NCBI GenBank assembly: GCA_003978675.1
Contig: QNYP01000023.1
Coordinates: forward strand, 1-16,220
Origin: Hydrogenothermus sp.
Lineage (GTDB): Bacteria > Aquificota > Aquificia > Aquificales > Hydrogenothermaceae
Length of the DNA: 16,220 nt
Direction of reading: 5' to 3'
A program made the translations under genes and the position numbers. Below the pieces are notes generated by a model. The model ran no database searches. It was not told the DNA's origin and worked only from the letters and a program-made list of their open reading frames with translations. Of the stretch, positions 6,796 through 15,208 are shown piece by piece. Every line of letters begins with the position of its first letter. Position 1 is the first letter of the stretch.

Positions 6796-8382
6796 GTGGA
6801 TAAGAAAAAGGTAATTATCCTCGGTAGTGGTCCAAACAGAATCGGTCAAGGTGTTGAGTTTGATTATGCCTGTGTTCATTGTGTGTTTGCTTTGAAGGAA
6901 GAAGGTTATGAAGCAATAATGGTCAACTGTAATCCTGAAACAGTTTCAACAGATTACGATACTTCGGATAAGCTATTTTTTGAACCAATAATACTTGAAG
7001 ATGTTTTAAATATAATACAAGCAGAAAATCCAGTTGGAGTAGTTGTCCAGTTTGGAGGACAAACTCCATTAAAACTTGCAGTTCCACTACAAAATGAAGG
7101 AGTAAATATACTTGGGACTTCACCAGAAAGTATAGATATAGCAGAAGATAGAGAAAGATTTAGAGACTTAATAATAAAACTAGGTTTAAAACAACCAGAA
7201 AGCGGAATAGCAAGGTCAAAAGAAGAAGCAATAGATATTGCAACAAAAATAGGCTATCCAGTTTTAGTTAGACCGTCTTATGTTTTAGGCGGTAGAGCTA
7301 TGAGGCTTGTTTATGATACATCTGAATTGCTTCAATACATAGAAGAGGCAGTTTTAGTATCTGAAGATAAACCTCTTTTAATAGATAGATTTTTAGAAAA
7401 TGCAGTAGAGCTTGATGTTGATGCAGTATCTGATGGAGAAGATGTATTAGTTGGAGCAGTGATGGAGCATATAGAAGAAGCAGGTATCCACTCAGGAGAC
7501 AGTGCTACAAGTATTCCACCATATTCTTTAGATGATGAAATTGTATATAAAGTAAAAGAGCAAACGAGAAAACTTGCAAAAGCTTTAAATGTCAAAGGTT
7601 TAATGAATGTCCAGTATGCTGTTAAAGATGGAGAAATTTATATAATAGAAGTTAACCCTAGAGCATCAAGAACAGTTCCTTTTGTAAGTAAATCTATAGG
7701 ATATCCACTTGCAAAAATTGCGACTAAAGTAATAGTAGGTAAAAAATTAAGAGATATAATTCCTGAAGTTTTTGAAATAGAAAAAACCCATCCAGCGTCT
7801 GATTTTTGGGATACATCGGTGAGAAGATTTTCTATAAAGGAAGTTGTATTTCCATGGAACAGGTTTCCAGAAGTTGACCCGATTTTAGGTCCCGAAATGA
7901 AATCAACAGGGGAAGTGATGGGAATTGATGAAGATTTTGGACTTGCATTTTGGAAAGCACAGGCAGGAACAGGCTCGTTACTTCCTGAAAGTGGAAATGT
8001 ATTTATATCTGTTGCAGACAAAGATAAACCTAAGATTATTGAAATAGCAAGACAACTTATAGAACTTGGGTTTACAATTTTTGCAACAAAAGGAACGCAT
8101 CAGTTTTTAAAGGAAAATAGTATAAATTCTACACTTGTTAATAAACTTTCAGAAGAAAGACCAAACATTGTAGATAGAATAAGAAACTCCGAAGTGTCTT
8201 TAATAATAAATACTCCATCAGGCAAAAGAGAAAGATCAGATGCATACTATATTAGAAGAGCTGCAGTTGCCCATAAAGTTCCATACTTTACAACTATAAG
8301 GGGAGCTTACGCAGCAGTTGAAGCGATAAAATCTTATAGGCAAAAAGGTATAGAAGTTAAGGCTCTGCAAGAAATTTTCTAA
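6796..8382 (+). CDS. carB: Carbamoyl-phosphate synthase large subunit, C-terminal half (split CarB)
   Basis: The 528 residues match only the second half of a normal CarB of about 1,070 residues. It opens with VIILGSGPNRIGQGVEFDY (6-24), the segment that starts the carbamoyl-phosphate synthetic half, followed by the ATP-grasp domain with VRPSYVLGGRAM at 158-169, HIEEAGIHSGDS at 225-236 and VNPRASRTVPF at 287-297. The C-terminal MGS-like domain (about 400-528) includes FATKGTHQFL and is the UMP/ornithine allosteric domain in E. coli. This half phosphorylates carbamate. It is a genuine free-standing gene: GGAGG lies 10 bases before a GTG start and pyrB precedes it, so this is not a frameshifted fragment. 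Split carB is known in Aquifex. The N-terminal half and carA must lie elsewhere. Confidence 0.95.
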   Translation: MDKKKVIILGSGPNRIGQGVEFDYACVHCVFALKEEGYEAIMVNCNPETVSTDYDTSDKLFFEPIILEDVLNIIQAENPVGVVVQFGGQTPLKLAVPLQNEGVNILGTSPESIDIAEDRERFRDLIIKLGLKQPESGIARSKEEAIDIATKIGYPVLVRPSYVLGGRAMRLVYDTSELLQYIEEAVLVSEDKPLLIDRFLENAVELDVDAVSDGEDVLVGAVMEHIEEAGIHSGDSATSIPPYSLDDEIVYKVKEQTRKLAKALNVKGLMNVQYAVKDGEIYIIEVNPRASRTVPFVSKSIGYPLAKIATKVIVGKKLRDIIPEVFEIEKTHPASDFWDTSVRRFSIKEVVFPWNRFPEVDPILGPEMKSTGEVMGIDEDFGLAFWKAQAGTGSLLPESGNVFISVADKDKPKIIEIARQLIELGFTIFATKGTHQFLKENSINSTLVNKLSEERPNIVDRIRNSEVSLIINTPSGKRERSDAYYIRRAAVAHKVPYFTTIRGAYAAVEAIKSYRQKGIEVKALQEIF

Positions 8383-8386
8383 TGTA

Positions 8387-8395
8387 TGGTATAAT
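8387..8395 (+). promoter_or_regulatory. Extended -10 promoter for rpsO-pnp
   Basis: TGGTATAAT is a perfect extended -10 element (TGnTATAAT) starting four bases after the carB stop. The -35 region is poor, as is usual for extended -10 promoters. Transcription would begin near 8402 and leave a leader of about 37 bases with AGGAGG at 8427-8432, a strong ribosome site six bases before the rpsO ATG. Confidence 0.6.
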
Positions 8396-8438
8396 AATAA
8401 ACTTGATGAAAAATCTAAAATAAAGCAGGAGGTTTTTT

Positions 8439-8720
8439 ATGTCCATTACAGCAGAAAAGAAAGCTGAAATTATTAAAAAATACGCTAGACATGAAAATGA
8501 TACAGGTTCACCAGAAGTTCAAATTGCTATATTAACAGAAAGAATAAACAACTTAACAGAGCACATAAAGAAAAACAAAAAAGACCTTCACTCAAGAAGA
8601 GGTCTTATTGGAATGGTTAACAAGAGAAGAAAGCTATTAAACTACTTAAAAAGAGTTGATGAGGAGAGATACAACAAAATAGTTGAAGAGCTTGGAATAA
8701 GACAAACAGGGAGCAAGTAA
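8439..8720 (+). CDS. rpsO: 30S ribosomal protein uS15
   Basis: uS15 binds the central domain of 16S rRNA early in 30S assembly and forms a bridge to the 50S subunit. The 93-residue protein is all-helical and basic, with the family segments TGSPEVQIAILTERI (22-36), the HSRRGL loop near 48-53 that contacts rRNA, and VNKRRKLLNYL at about 57-67. It is a few residues longer than the common 88-89. AGGAGG precedes the ATG by six bases. The stop overlaps the pnp start as TAATG, the classic rpsO-pnp arrangement. In E. coli S15 represses its own translation through a leader pseudoknot; I could not identify an equivalent fold in the short leader here. Confidence 0.97.
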   Translation: MSITAEKKAEIIKKYARHENDTGSPEVQIAILTERINNLTEHIKKNKKDLHSRRGLIGMVNKRRKLLNYLKRVDEERYNKIVEELGIRQTGSK

Positions 8721-10861
8721 TGGATAGTGGTATTGCAGTGGAAAAGGTAGAGACCACTATAAATGGAATTCCCTTTTCCATTGAAACAGGTTATTTTGCA
8801 AAGCAAGCAAGTGGAGCAGTCTTAGTAAAGCAAGGAGATACAGTTGTTTTTGTTGCAGCTGTAGTATCACCTGAAGCTCAAGAAGATATAGATTTTTTAC
8901 CACTAACAGTAGAGTATAGAGAAAAAACATATGCATACGGCAAGATTCCTGGTGGATTTGTAAAAAGAGAAGGAAAACCAAACGAAAGAGAGATATTAGT
9001 ATCAAGATTAATAGATAGACCTATAAGACCTCTTTTTCCAAAAGGTTTTCATAATGATGTAATTATCACTGCAATGACTTTATCTGCAGATGATAAATAT
9101 GACCCAGATGTTCTTGCTATTGTAGGAGCTTCTGCTGCTTTATCTATTTCAGAGGCACCTTTTGAAGGACCAGTTGCTGGTGTAAGAGTTGCAAGGGTAG
9201 ATGGAAAGTTTATAGTAAACCCAACATACGAAGAAAGAGATAAATCAGATATGGACATTGTTGTTGCAGGTTCTAAAGAAGCAGTAGTTATGGTTGAAGG
9301 TGGTGCTGAAGAAGTTCCTGAAGAAGATATTTTAGAAGCAATAATGTTTGGTCATGAATATATAAAAAAACTTATAGAAATTCAAGAAGATCTAGCTAAA
9401 AAAGTTGGCAAGGAAAAGATAAAAGTAGAAAAAGATGAATATTTAGAATCTTTAAGACCTAAACTTTTAGAATTTATTAAAGATAAAGTAATAAAAGCTT
9501 TTGAAATTCAAAATAAAAAGGAAAGAAATCAAGCTATAGATAAAATATTTGAAGAAGCAGTAGAAGCTTTAGAAATACCGGAAGAATATTTAACAAAAGC
9601 AGGCTTTTTATACAAGGAACTTGTTTCTGAAATAATGAGAGAAAAGGTATTTAAAGAAAGAGTTAGAATAGATGGTAGAAAGCCTGATGAAATAAGACCT
9701 ATATGGATGAAAGTAGGATTTTTACCTAGAACTCATGGTTCTGCAATATTCACAAGAGGTCAAACACAAGCTCTTGGGATTGTTACGCTAGGAGCTCCTG
9801 GAGAGGAACAAATAGAAGAAAGTATAGATGAAGGAGAAGAAAAGAAAAGATTTATGCTTCATTATAACTTCCCTCCGTTTAGTGTAGGAGAAGCAAGACC
9901 TCCAAGAGCACCATCTAGAAGGGAAATAGGACACGGGAATTTAGCAGAAAGAGCATTAGAACCGTTAATTCCTTCTGAAGAAGATTTTCCTTACGTAATA
10001 AGGGTAGTTTCTGAGATTTTAGAATCAAATGGTTCAACTTCTATGGCTACTGTTTGTGTTGGTTCGCTTGCTTTATTTGATGCTGGTGTCCCAATGCCTA
10101 AACATGTTGCAGGAATTGCAATGGGATTATTAAAAGATGAAGATGATTATGTGATATTAACAGATATTCTTGGCGACGAAGACCATCTTGGAGATATGGA
10201 CTTTAAAGTTGCTGGAACAAGAGATGGAGTAACTTCTATTCAAATGGATATAAAAATAAAAGGTTTAACTAGAGAAATTCTTCAAGATGCTTTAAGACAA
10301 GCTAAAGATGCAAGAATGAAAATTTTAGATATGATGTATGAGATTATTCCTCAACCACGTCCTGAAGTTTCTCCATATGCTCCAAAAGTTGTTCAATTTG
10401 AAGTAAATCCAGAAAAAATACCAATTATTATTGGACCATCTGGTAAGAATATTAAGAAAATTATTGATGAAACAGGTGTTAAAGTAGACTTAGATCCAGA
10501 AGGAATTGTTAGGGTTTATGCAGTTGACAAAGCATCTGCAGATAAGGCAGTTCAAATGATAAATGAGCTTATTATGGATATAGAAGAGGGAGATATCTTC
10601 TTAGGAAAAGTTACAAGGGTTGAAGATTATGGAGCATTTGTAGAACTTCTACCAGGAAGGTTATCATTACTCCATGTATCCCAAATTTCAGATCAAAGAT
10701 TAAAATCTGCTAAAGATGTTATAAATGTTGGAGATATTTTAAAAGTAAGAGTTATAGATATAGATGATTTAGGAAGACCTAAAGTATCTCTCAAAGGAGT
10801 TAGTGAATCAGATATAGCTAAAAATCAATCTATGTTTGATAAAGATGAAGATATAACTTAA
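8720..10861 (+). CDS. pnp: Polyribonucleotide nucleotidyltransferase (PNPase)
   Basis: PNPase is a trimeric 3'-5' phosphorolytic exoribonuclease that degrades mRNA and can add tails. The 713 residues show the full set: a first RNase PH domain (about 10-230) with RLIDRPIRPLFP, an alpha-helical linker (about 240-315), a second RNase PH domain (about 320-545) with HYNFPPFSVGE at 381-391, GSTSM at 438-442 and GDEDHLGDMDFKVAGT at 485-500 (D486 and D492 match the catalytic aspartates), a KH domain with IIGPSGKNIKKII at 570-582, and an S1 domain at about 623-693 (GKVTRVEDYGAFVEL). It is coupled to rpsO by a one-base overlap. Its stop overlaps that of folC on the other strand by four bases. Confidence 0.98.
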   Translation: MDSGIAVEKVETTINGIPFSIETGYFAKQASGAVLVKQGDTVVFVAAVVSPEAQEDIDFLPLTVEYREKTYAYGKIPGGFVKREGKPNEREILVSRLIDRPIRPLFPKGFHNDVIITAMTLSADDKYDPDVLAIVGASAALSISEAPFEGPVAGVRVARVDGKFIVNPTYEERDKSDMDIVVAGSKEAVVMVEGGAEEVPEEDILEAIMFGHEYIKKLIEIQEDLAKKVGKEKIKVEKDEYLESLRPKLLEFIKDKVIKAFEIQNKKERNQAIDKIFEEAVEALEIPEEYLTKAGFLYKELVSEIMREKVFKERVRIDGRKPDEIRPIWMKVGFLPRTHGSAIFTRGQTQALGIVTLGAPGEEQIEESIDEGEEKKRFMLHYNFPPFSVGEARPPRAPSRREIGHGNLAERALEPLIPSEEDFPYVIRVVSEILESNGSTSMATVCVGSLALFDAGVPMPKHVAGIAMGLLKDEDDYVILTDILGDEDHLGDMDFKVAGTRDGVTSIQMDIKIKGLTREILQDALRQAKDARMKILDMMYEIIPQPRPEVSPYAPKVVQFEVNPEKIPIIIGPSGKNIKKIIDETGVKVDLDPEGIVRVYAVDKASADKAVQMINELIMDIEEGDIFLGKVTRVEDYGAFVELLPGRLSLLHVSQISDQRLKSAKDVINVGDILKVRVIDIDDLGRPKVSLKGVSESDIAKNQSMFDKDEDIT

Positions 10862-12093
10862 GGGGGGAAATGCTTTAAAACCTCCCCTGATAAATACAAA
10901 GAGCCTATTATTAAGAAAATTTTTTCTTCTTTTTTTGATTTTTCTTTTACTTCTAATAATGCTTCTTTTATATCCTTAATAAAGATAAAATTATTACCAA
11001 ATATTTCTTTTATGTAGTTTTCATCTATGCTTCTAGATACAGGTATCTGTGTAAAAGTTATATCTTTTGTGTAATTAAAAATAATTTCTAAATTTTCTTT
11101 TATTTCTTTATCTTTCATTCCTGAAAATAATACAGTTATTTCTTTATCAGGATAAAGTTTCTTTATTGTTGCTAAAGACTTTTCAATAGCTTCTTTATTA
11201 TGCGCTCCATCTAAATAGGTAATTGGATTATTATTTAATTTTTGTAGTCTTGCAGGCCAAAAAGTTTTAATTAATGCCTGCTTTATTAGGTCTTTATTTA
11301 CATTTATATTATTTTTCTCACTGTAAATAAGAAATGAAGTTATTGCAGTTGAGGCATTTTCTATTTGATAATCTCCAATTAATGATATCTTTAAATTATT
11401 TAAAGAGTAATTTCTAAATTTGTAGTTAAACATATCTAAACAAATTTTCTCTATAAAAAAATCATTGTCTTTTACATAATACTCTTTTATTTTCCTCTCT
11501 TTTAGCCAATACAATATCTCTTTTTGGTTTCTACCTATCACTGCAGGTTTATCTACTCTTGTTATCCCTGTTTTTTCAAAGGCTATTTTTTCTAATGTAT
11601 TTCCAAGCATATGCATATGATCGTAAGATACGTTTGTTATTACTGAAATTTCTGGAGTTGCGACATTTGTTGCGTCCCATCTTCCCCCAAGACCTATTTC
11701 TAAAATTGCTATATCTACTTCTTCATCTGCAAAGTATTTAAAAGCTAAAAGTGTAGATGCTTCAAAGTATGTAAGCTCGTATTTTTGTATTAAAGGTTTT
11801 ATCTGCTTTATATATTCTTCTAATTTTCTATTTTCAATATGTTTTCTATTTATCTGCCATCTTTCATTTTCTTCAACTATATGTGGAGATGTAAATAAAC
11901 CAGTTTTAAAACCATGTATTCTAAAAATGTTTTCTAAAAAAGCACAGGTTGAACCTTTTCCATTTGTTCCAGCCACAAGTATAGATGGAAATTTATTTTG
12001 CGGATTACCTAGTTTTTCGCACGCTTTTTTTATTCTTGTAAGACCTGGTTCTATCTTAAAAGTTTTCCCTTCAAATAACTTAAACAGCTTCAT
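10858..12093 (-). CDS. folC: Bifunctional dihydrofolate/folylpolyglutamate synthase
   Basis: FolC adds glutamate to dihydropteroate and further glutamates to reduced folates, keeping folates in the cell. It belongs to the Mur ligase superfamily. In the 411 residues, the P-loop GTNGKGST is at 42-49, SPHIVEENERWQIN at 69-82, EIGLGGRWDATN at 132-143, DHMHMLGNTLEKIAFEKTGI at 158-177, GDYQIEN at 240-246, FWPARLQ at 278-284 and DGAHN at 295-299. Length fits the family. The start overlaps the end of the upstream phosphodiesterase-like gene by 14 bases, so it should be translated by coupling; only a weak GAG precedes its ATG. Whether both activities are present cannot be told from sequence reading. 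Confidence 0.95.
   Translation of the reverse strand: MKLFKLFEGKTFKIEPGLTRIKKACEKLGNPQNKFPSILVAGTNGKGSTCAFLENIFRIHGFKTGLFTSPHIVEENERWQINRKHIENRKLEEYIKQIKPLIQKYELTYFEASTLLAFKYFADEEVDIAILEIGLGGRWDATNVATPEISVITNVSYDHMHMLGNTLEKIAFEKTGITRVDKPAVIGRNQKEILYWLKERKIKEYYVKDNDFFIEKICLDMFNYKFRNYSLNNLKISLIGDYQIENASTAITSFLIYSEKNNINVNKDLIKQALIKTFWPARLQKLNNNPITYLDGAHNKEAIEKSLATIKKLYPDKEITVLFSGMKDKEIKENLEIIFNYTKDITFTQIPVSRSIDENYIKEIFGNNFIFIKDIKEALLEVKEKSKKEEKIFLIIGSLYLSGEVLKHFPP
10861..10888. terminator. G-rich hairpin at the pnp/folC convergent junction
   Basis: Immediately after the pnp stop, AGGGGGG (10861-10867) can pair with CCTCCCCT (10881-10888): seven pairs including one G-U, with a loop of about 13 bases. 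It stands out in AT-rich DNA. There is no clear T-tract after it on the plus strand, and only a mixed T-rich stretch on the minus strand side, so it may be a weak bidirectional terminator or a 3'-end stabilising stem. The same bases encode the last residues of FolC (HFPP). Confidence 0.35.
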
Positions 12094-13762
12094 TTAAAAA
12101 CTCTGTGTATATTCTTGGAGGAGTATAATAGTATCCTTGTGCGAAATCAATCTCTAATGTTTTTATACTGTTTAATATATCTTCGTTCTCTACAAATTCC
12201 GCAATTGTTTTTAAATTTAAGTCTTTTGCAAGTTTAACAATAGTTGAAACAATTTTGCTGTTGCTTTCATTTTTGTTTATATCCTTTATTAAGGAACCAT
12301 CTATCTTTAAATACTCAACTACTCCTAAAACGGAAAGCTCTACAACAAATTTTAAAGAGGCATATCCAGTTCCAAAATCATCTATAGCAAATTTTATATT
12401 ATTTTCCTTATTCAACCTTTCTATGATTGATGCATTGTTTACAGCTACCTGTTCTGTGATTTCAAAAATTATATTTTTAAAATCATTAAAGGCAATTTTT
12501 ATGAAATCAAAATTCTTTTCTAAGGACAAAGCAGATATATTAAAGAATAATTTTTTATCTGTTTTAGTAATTAATTTTGTCAATTTTTCTAGTAAAATTT
12601 TATCAATTTGAGATATGAGGCCTGATTTTATGGCAGTATTTATAAATTCTGAAGGAGATACAAATATATCTTTATGATTCTGTATTCTTACTAATACTTC
12701 GTATGCAAAAATTTTGTTTTCTTTTATGTTATAAATAGGTTGTAGAAAAGGGACAAACTTTCTTTGTTTTATAGCTTCTAAGATTAGTTTCTTTTCTTCA
12801 AAGAAACTTTTAAATCTTTCTTTACTATCTAGTTTTTCATTGTAAATTATAATTTCACCTTTACCCTTTTCTTTTGCTCTAAGAAGTGTTATTTCCAAAT
12901 CAGAAAGTATATATTGTGGGAGTTTTTTTTCTTTATTTATACATTTACAATATACAGCTACTGTAAATGTTAAAGATATATTTGAACCTTTTATGTCAAT
13001 TTCAATATCTTCTAATTTTTCCTTTATTTCTTTTGCAATTTGGGTTGCAAAATCAATACTATTGCAATTAAATAAAATAGCAATTTGATCATTGCCGATT
13101 CTTGCGATAATAGGTTTTTCTAAATAATTTTTTGCTATCTTTTTTATATGTTTTGAAACAGTTTGGAGAACAATATCTCCAGACTTAAATCCGTAAATTT
13201 GATTTATAAATTTAAAGTTATCTATATCAAATATTATTAAACTGAAGTTTTTCTTTTTCTTAGCGAAGTTTCCTATTATTTTTTCTAATGCATTTTTATT
13301 AAGTAAACCTGTGGTTTGATCTTTTTCTAGCAAATTAATTAGTTTTTTATTGAGATTTTTTTCTTTTTTATTTGCTAGAACAAGGTCTGTTATATCTTTT
13401 GCCCAACCAGCTATGGCAACTACATTACCTTCTTTATCTAAAATTGGAATTTTTGTAAATTCTAGGAAAAGTTTTTTTCCTTTATATGTAAATTCTTTTT
13501 TTACTTTAAGAATACTTTTTGTTTTTTCAATGGTATCATTCGAGTTTTCGCAAAAACTAGCTATTTCTTTAGGTAAATACTCACTGTGAGGTTTTCCTAA
13601 TATATCTTTATATTCTAACTCTGTTAATTCTAGTAGTCTTTTATTGGTATATATTTTTAAAAACTTTCCTTTCTTTTCATCTTTTTTTAAAACATAAATA
13701 ATATCTGTAATATTGTCTAGAAGGTTTAGGATAGAATCATATATTAACTGCCTATGTTCCAA
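12080..13762 (-). CDS. PAS-GGDEF-EAL protein, likely c-di-GMP phosphodiesterase
   Basis: The 560-residue protein has a PAS sensor domain (about 8-126, ending in the typical GWAKDITD), a GGDEF domain (about 145-312) and an EAL domain (about 322-556). The GGDEF signature is degenerate: RIGNDQIAILF at 221-231 puts IGNDQ where GGDEF belongs and the I-site RxxD is absent, so cyclase activity is unlikely. The EAL domain reads EVL at 355-357 but keeps the residues needed for hydrolysis: E355, N408, E434, D461-D462 in DDFGTGYASL, K486 in KIDGS, E522 and Q542 in AQGYY. It should therefore degrade c-di-GMP, perhaps gated by PAS ligand or GTP bound to the degenerate GGDEF. No membrane segment was seen. 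The start is TTG with GAGG six to seven bases upstream. It overlaps folC by 14 bases and follows lgt by 31. Confidence 0.9.
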   Translation of the reverse strand: MEHRQLIYDSILNLLDNITDIIYVLKKDEKKGKFLKIYTNKRLLELTELEYKDILGKPHSEYLPKEIASFCENSNDTIEKTKSILKVKKEFTYKGKKLFLEFTKIPILDKEGNVVAIAGWAKDITDLVLANKKEKNLNKKLINLLEKDQTTGLLNKNALEKIIGNFAKKKKNFSLIIFDIDNFKFINQIYGFKSGDIVLQTVSKHIKKIAKNYLEKPIIARIGNDQIAILFNCNSIDFATQIAKEIKEKLEDIEIDIKGSNISLTFTVAVYCKCINKEKKLPQYILSDLEITLLRAKEKGKGEIIIYNEKLDSKERFKSFFEEKKLILEAIKQRKFVPFLQPIYNIKENKIFAYEVLVRIQNHKDIFVSPSEFINTAIKSGLISQIDKILLEKLTKLITKTDKKLFFNISALSLEKNFDFIKIAFNDFKNIIFEITEQVAVNNASIIERLNKENNIKFAIDDFGTGYASLKFVVELSVLGVVEYLKIDGSLIKDINKNESNSKIVSTIVKLAKDLNLKTIAEFVENEDILNSIKTLEIDFAQGYYYTPPRIYTEFLNEAV

Positions 13763-13793
13763 TGATGCCTCTTAATAGACAAAATAGCCAATA

Positions 13794-14567
13794 TTAATTA
13801 TCGGCTTTTAATTTATATACATTAACAATTATACCAGATATGATAAGTAATATAGCCACTATTTGATTCCAAGTTAGTCCTATAAAATCTATAGGAGGGG
13901 TTACTCCTCTCCAAAATTCAAGAAGGAATCTTACTATTCCATATAATATTAGATATATACTAAATACCTGTCCATCGAACTTTTTGTATTTATATAGAAA
14001 AAATAGTAAACCAAATATGACTAAATTTCCTAATGCTTCTGCAGGTTGAGTTGGGTATAGGGGTATATTAGGTGGAGCAACTGTATCTGGATTATCTGGA
14101 AACTTTATGGCAAGTTCCTTAAAAATAGAATCATCAGGAACAGGTTTACCATAACAGCATCCTGCACATGTGCAACCAATTCTTCCAAAAAAATGTCCTA
14201 AAGGTATTGCAACTCCTGCTATGTCTGATAATTTCCAAAAATTTAATTTATATCTTTTTATAAGAAAGATAGCAGTTAAGGCGCCCCCAATGAAAGCTCC
14301 AAACCAGTCTATTCCACCTTTCCATACGGCAATATAGTCAATAATAGATTTCATCTGCTGGGGGTGTTCTAACACATAAGCAATTCTAGCCCCTATAATT
14401 CCTCCAATAGTGGTAAAAATAAAAAGATTTTCAATCTTATTAATAGGTAAGTTTTCTTTTTTTGCTAAATAAATACTAATAAAATATGCACTTAAAATAC
14501 CAAGAGCTACTAATACTCCATATGTATGTATGGAAAAATCTCCGATTTTTATTAACTCTGGAAACAT
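13794..14567 (-). CDS. lgt: Phosphatidylglycerol-prolipoprotein diacylglyceryl transferase
   Basis: Lgt is an inner-membrane enzyme that transfers diacylglycerol from phosphatidylglycerol to the lipobox Cys of prolipoproteins, the first step of lipoprotein maturation. The 257-residue protein is strongly hydrophobic with about seven membrane segments. It has HTYGVL at 14-19, a GRIG signature at 128-131 with the essential-type Arg129, and VRFLLEFWRG at 212-221. The signature continues CTCAGCCYGKP, a cysteine-rich form with C132, C134, C137 and C138, where E. coli has GNFINGE. The position of E. coli His103 appears to be Phe89 (GGIDWFGAFIGG). The start is four bases after the def stop, so the two are co-transcribed; the ribosome site inside def is weak. 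Confidence 0.93.
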   Translation of the reverse strand: MFPELIKIGDFSIHTYGVLVALGILSAYFISIYLAKKENLPINKIENLFIFTTIGGIIGARIAYVLEHPQQMKSIIDYIAVWKGGIDWFGAFIGGALTAIFLIKRYKLNFWKLSDIAGVAIPLGHFFGRIGCTCAGCCYGKPVPDDSIFKELAIKFPDNPDTVAPPNIPLYPTQPAEALGNLVIFGLLFFLYKYKKFDGQVFSIYLILYGIVRFLLEFWRGVTPPIDFIGLTWNQIVAILLIISGIIVNVYKLKADN

Positions 14568-14571
14568 GAAC

Positions 14572-15102
14572 TTATGCTCTTGCCATTTCTTTTAGTGATT
14601 TCATATATTTTTCTAAAACTAGCTTTCTTTTAACAGGGGATAGATAATTGATAAACGGTATTCCGTTTAAATGGTCAATCTCGTGTTGTAAAACTATTGC
14701 TAGAAATCCATCTGTATCTATTTCTATTTCATTTCCTTCCAAATCTTGAGCTAAAACTTTAACCCTTTCAGCTCTTGGAATAGTTATTTGAACTCCAGGA
14801 AAACTTAAACAACCTTCTGTTGATTCTACTTGTCCAGATTTCTCAATAATTTTAGGGTTAACAAGAGCCATTTTTACACCTTCTTCACCTTCTTGACCAT
14901 CATATTTTTTTGTATTTGTATCTAAAACAAGTATTTGATAAGGAATTCCTATTTGATTAGCAGCAAGTCCAACTCCTTCAAGCTCATACATTTTTTTGAA
15001 CATAATATCTACTAGTTCTTTTAATTTATTATCAAAAAAATCCACTTCTTTCATTCTTTTCTTCAGTATTTTATCTGGCCAAGTCCTAATTTCATAACTC
15101 AA
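14572..15102 (-). CDS. def: Peptide deformylase
   Basis: Def removes the formyl group from the N-terminal methionine of new proteins. The 176 residues show all three metal-site motifs: GVGLAANQ at 43-50, EGCLS at 96-100 (metal ligand Cys98) and QHEIDH at 139-144 (ligands His140 and His144, catalytic Glu141). Length is normal. The chosen start is TTG at 15102, giving MSYEIRTWPD, which fits the usual family N-terminus, with GAGG about ten bases upstream inside the preceding tiny ORF. One base separates it from that ORF, and lgt follows after four bases, so it appears to be in the middle of an operon. Confidence 0.96.
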   Translation of the reverse strand: MSYEIRTWPDKILKKRMKEVDFFDNKLKELVDIMFKKMYELEGVGLAANQIGIPYQILVLDTNTKKYDGQEGEEGVKMALVNPKIIEKSGQVESTEGCLSFPGVQITIPRAERVKVLAQDLEGNEIEIDTDGFLAIVLQHEIDHLNGIPFINYLSPVKRKLVLEKYMKSLKEMARA

Positions 15103-15103
15103 T

Positions 15104-15208
15104 TTACTTTACCTCGTTATTAGGTTCTTTTCTTGCTATGTGGGCTATAATAAATCCTACTATAACAAACATTAACAGACCAATATAATAGCCAACATTA
15201 TTTTCCAT
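15104..15208 (-). CDS. Tiny single-pass membrane protein, 34 residues
   Basis: The frame begins MENNVGYYIGLLMF, has one hydrophobic segment (about 6-24) and a basic/polar tail ending in RKEPNNEVK. A good ribosome site, AAAAGGAG at 15225-15218, lies nine bases before the ATG. It ends one base before the def start and begins inside the end of another small membrane ORF, so its boundaries fit an operon member. Size and topology resemble small accessory subunits of membrane complexes (the CcoQ or CydX class), but I see no residue-level match and do not assign a family. Positive charges after the segment suggest N-out, C-in. Confidence 0.55.
   Translation of the reverse strand: MENNVGYYIGLLMFVIVGFIIAHIARKEPNNEVK

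Noticed and set aside
7332..8021. Long reverse-strand open frames inside carB and similar antisense frames inside murA, dprA, pnp and folC
   Set aside because: They lie wholly within strongly conserved genes, have no ribosome sites or recognisable motifs, and read as low-complexity shadows.
6796..8382. carB as a pseudogene or frameshifted fragment
   Set aside because: It has its own start and ribosome site, a complete C-terminal half, and no remnant of the N-terminal half between it and pyrB. A split carB is known in Aquifex.
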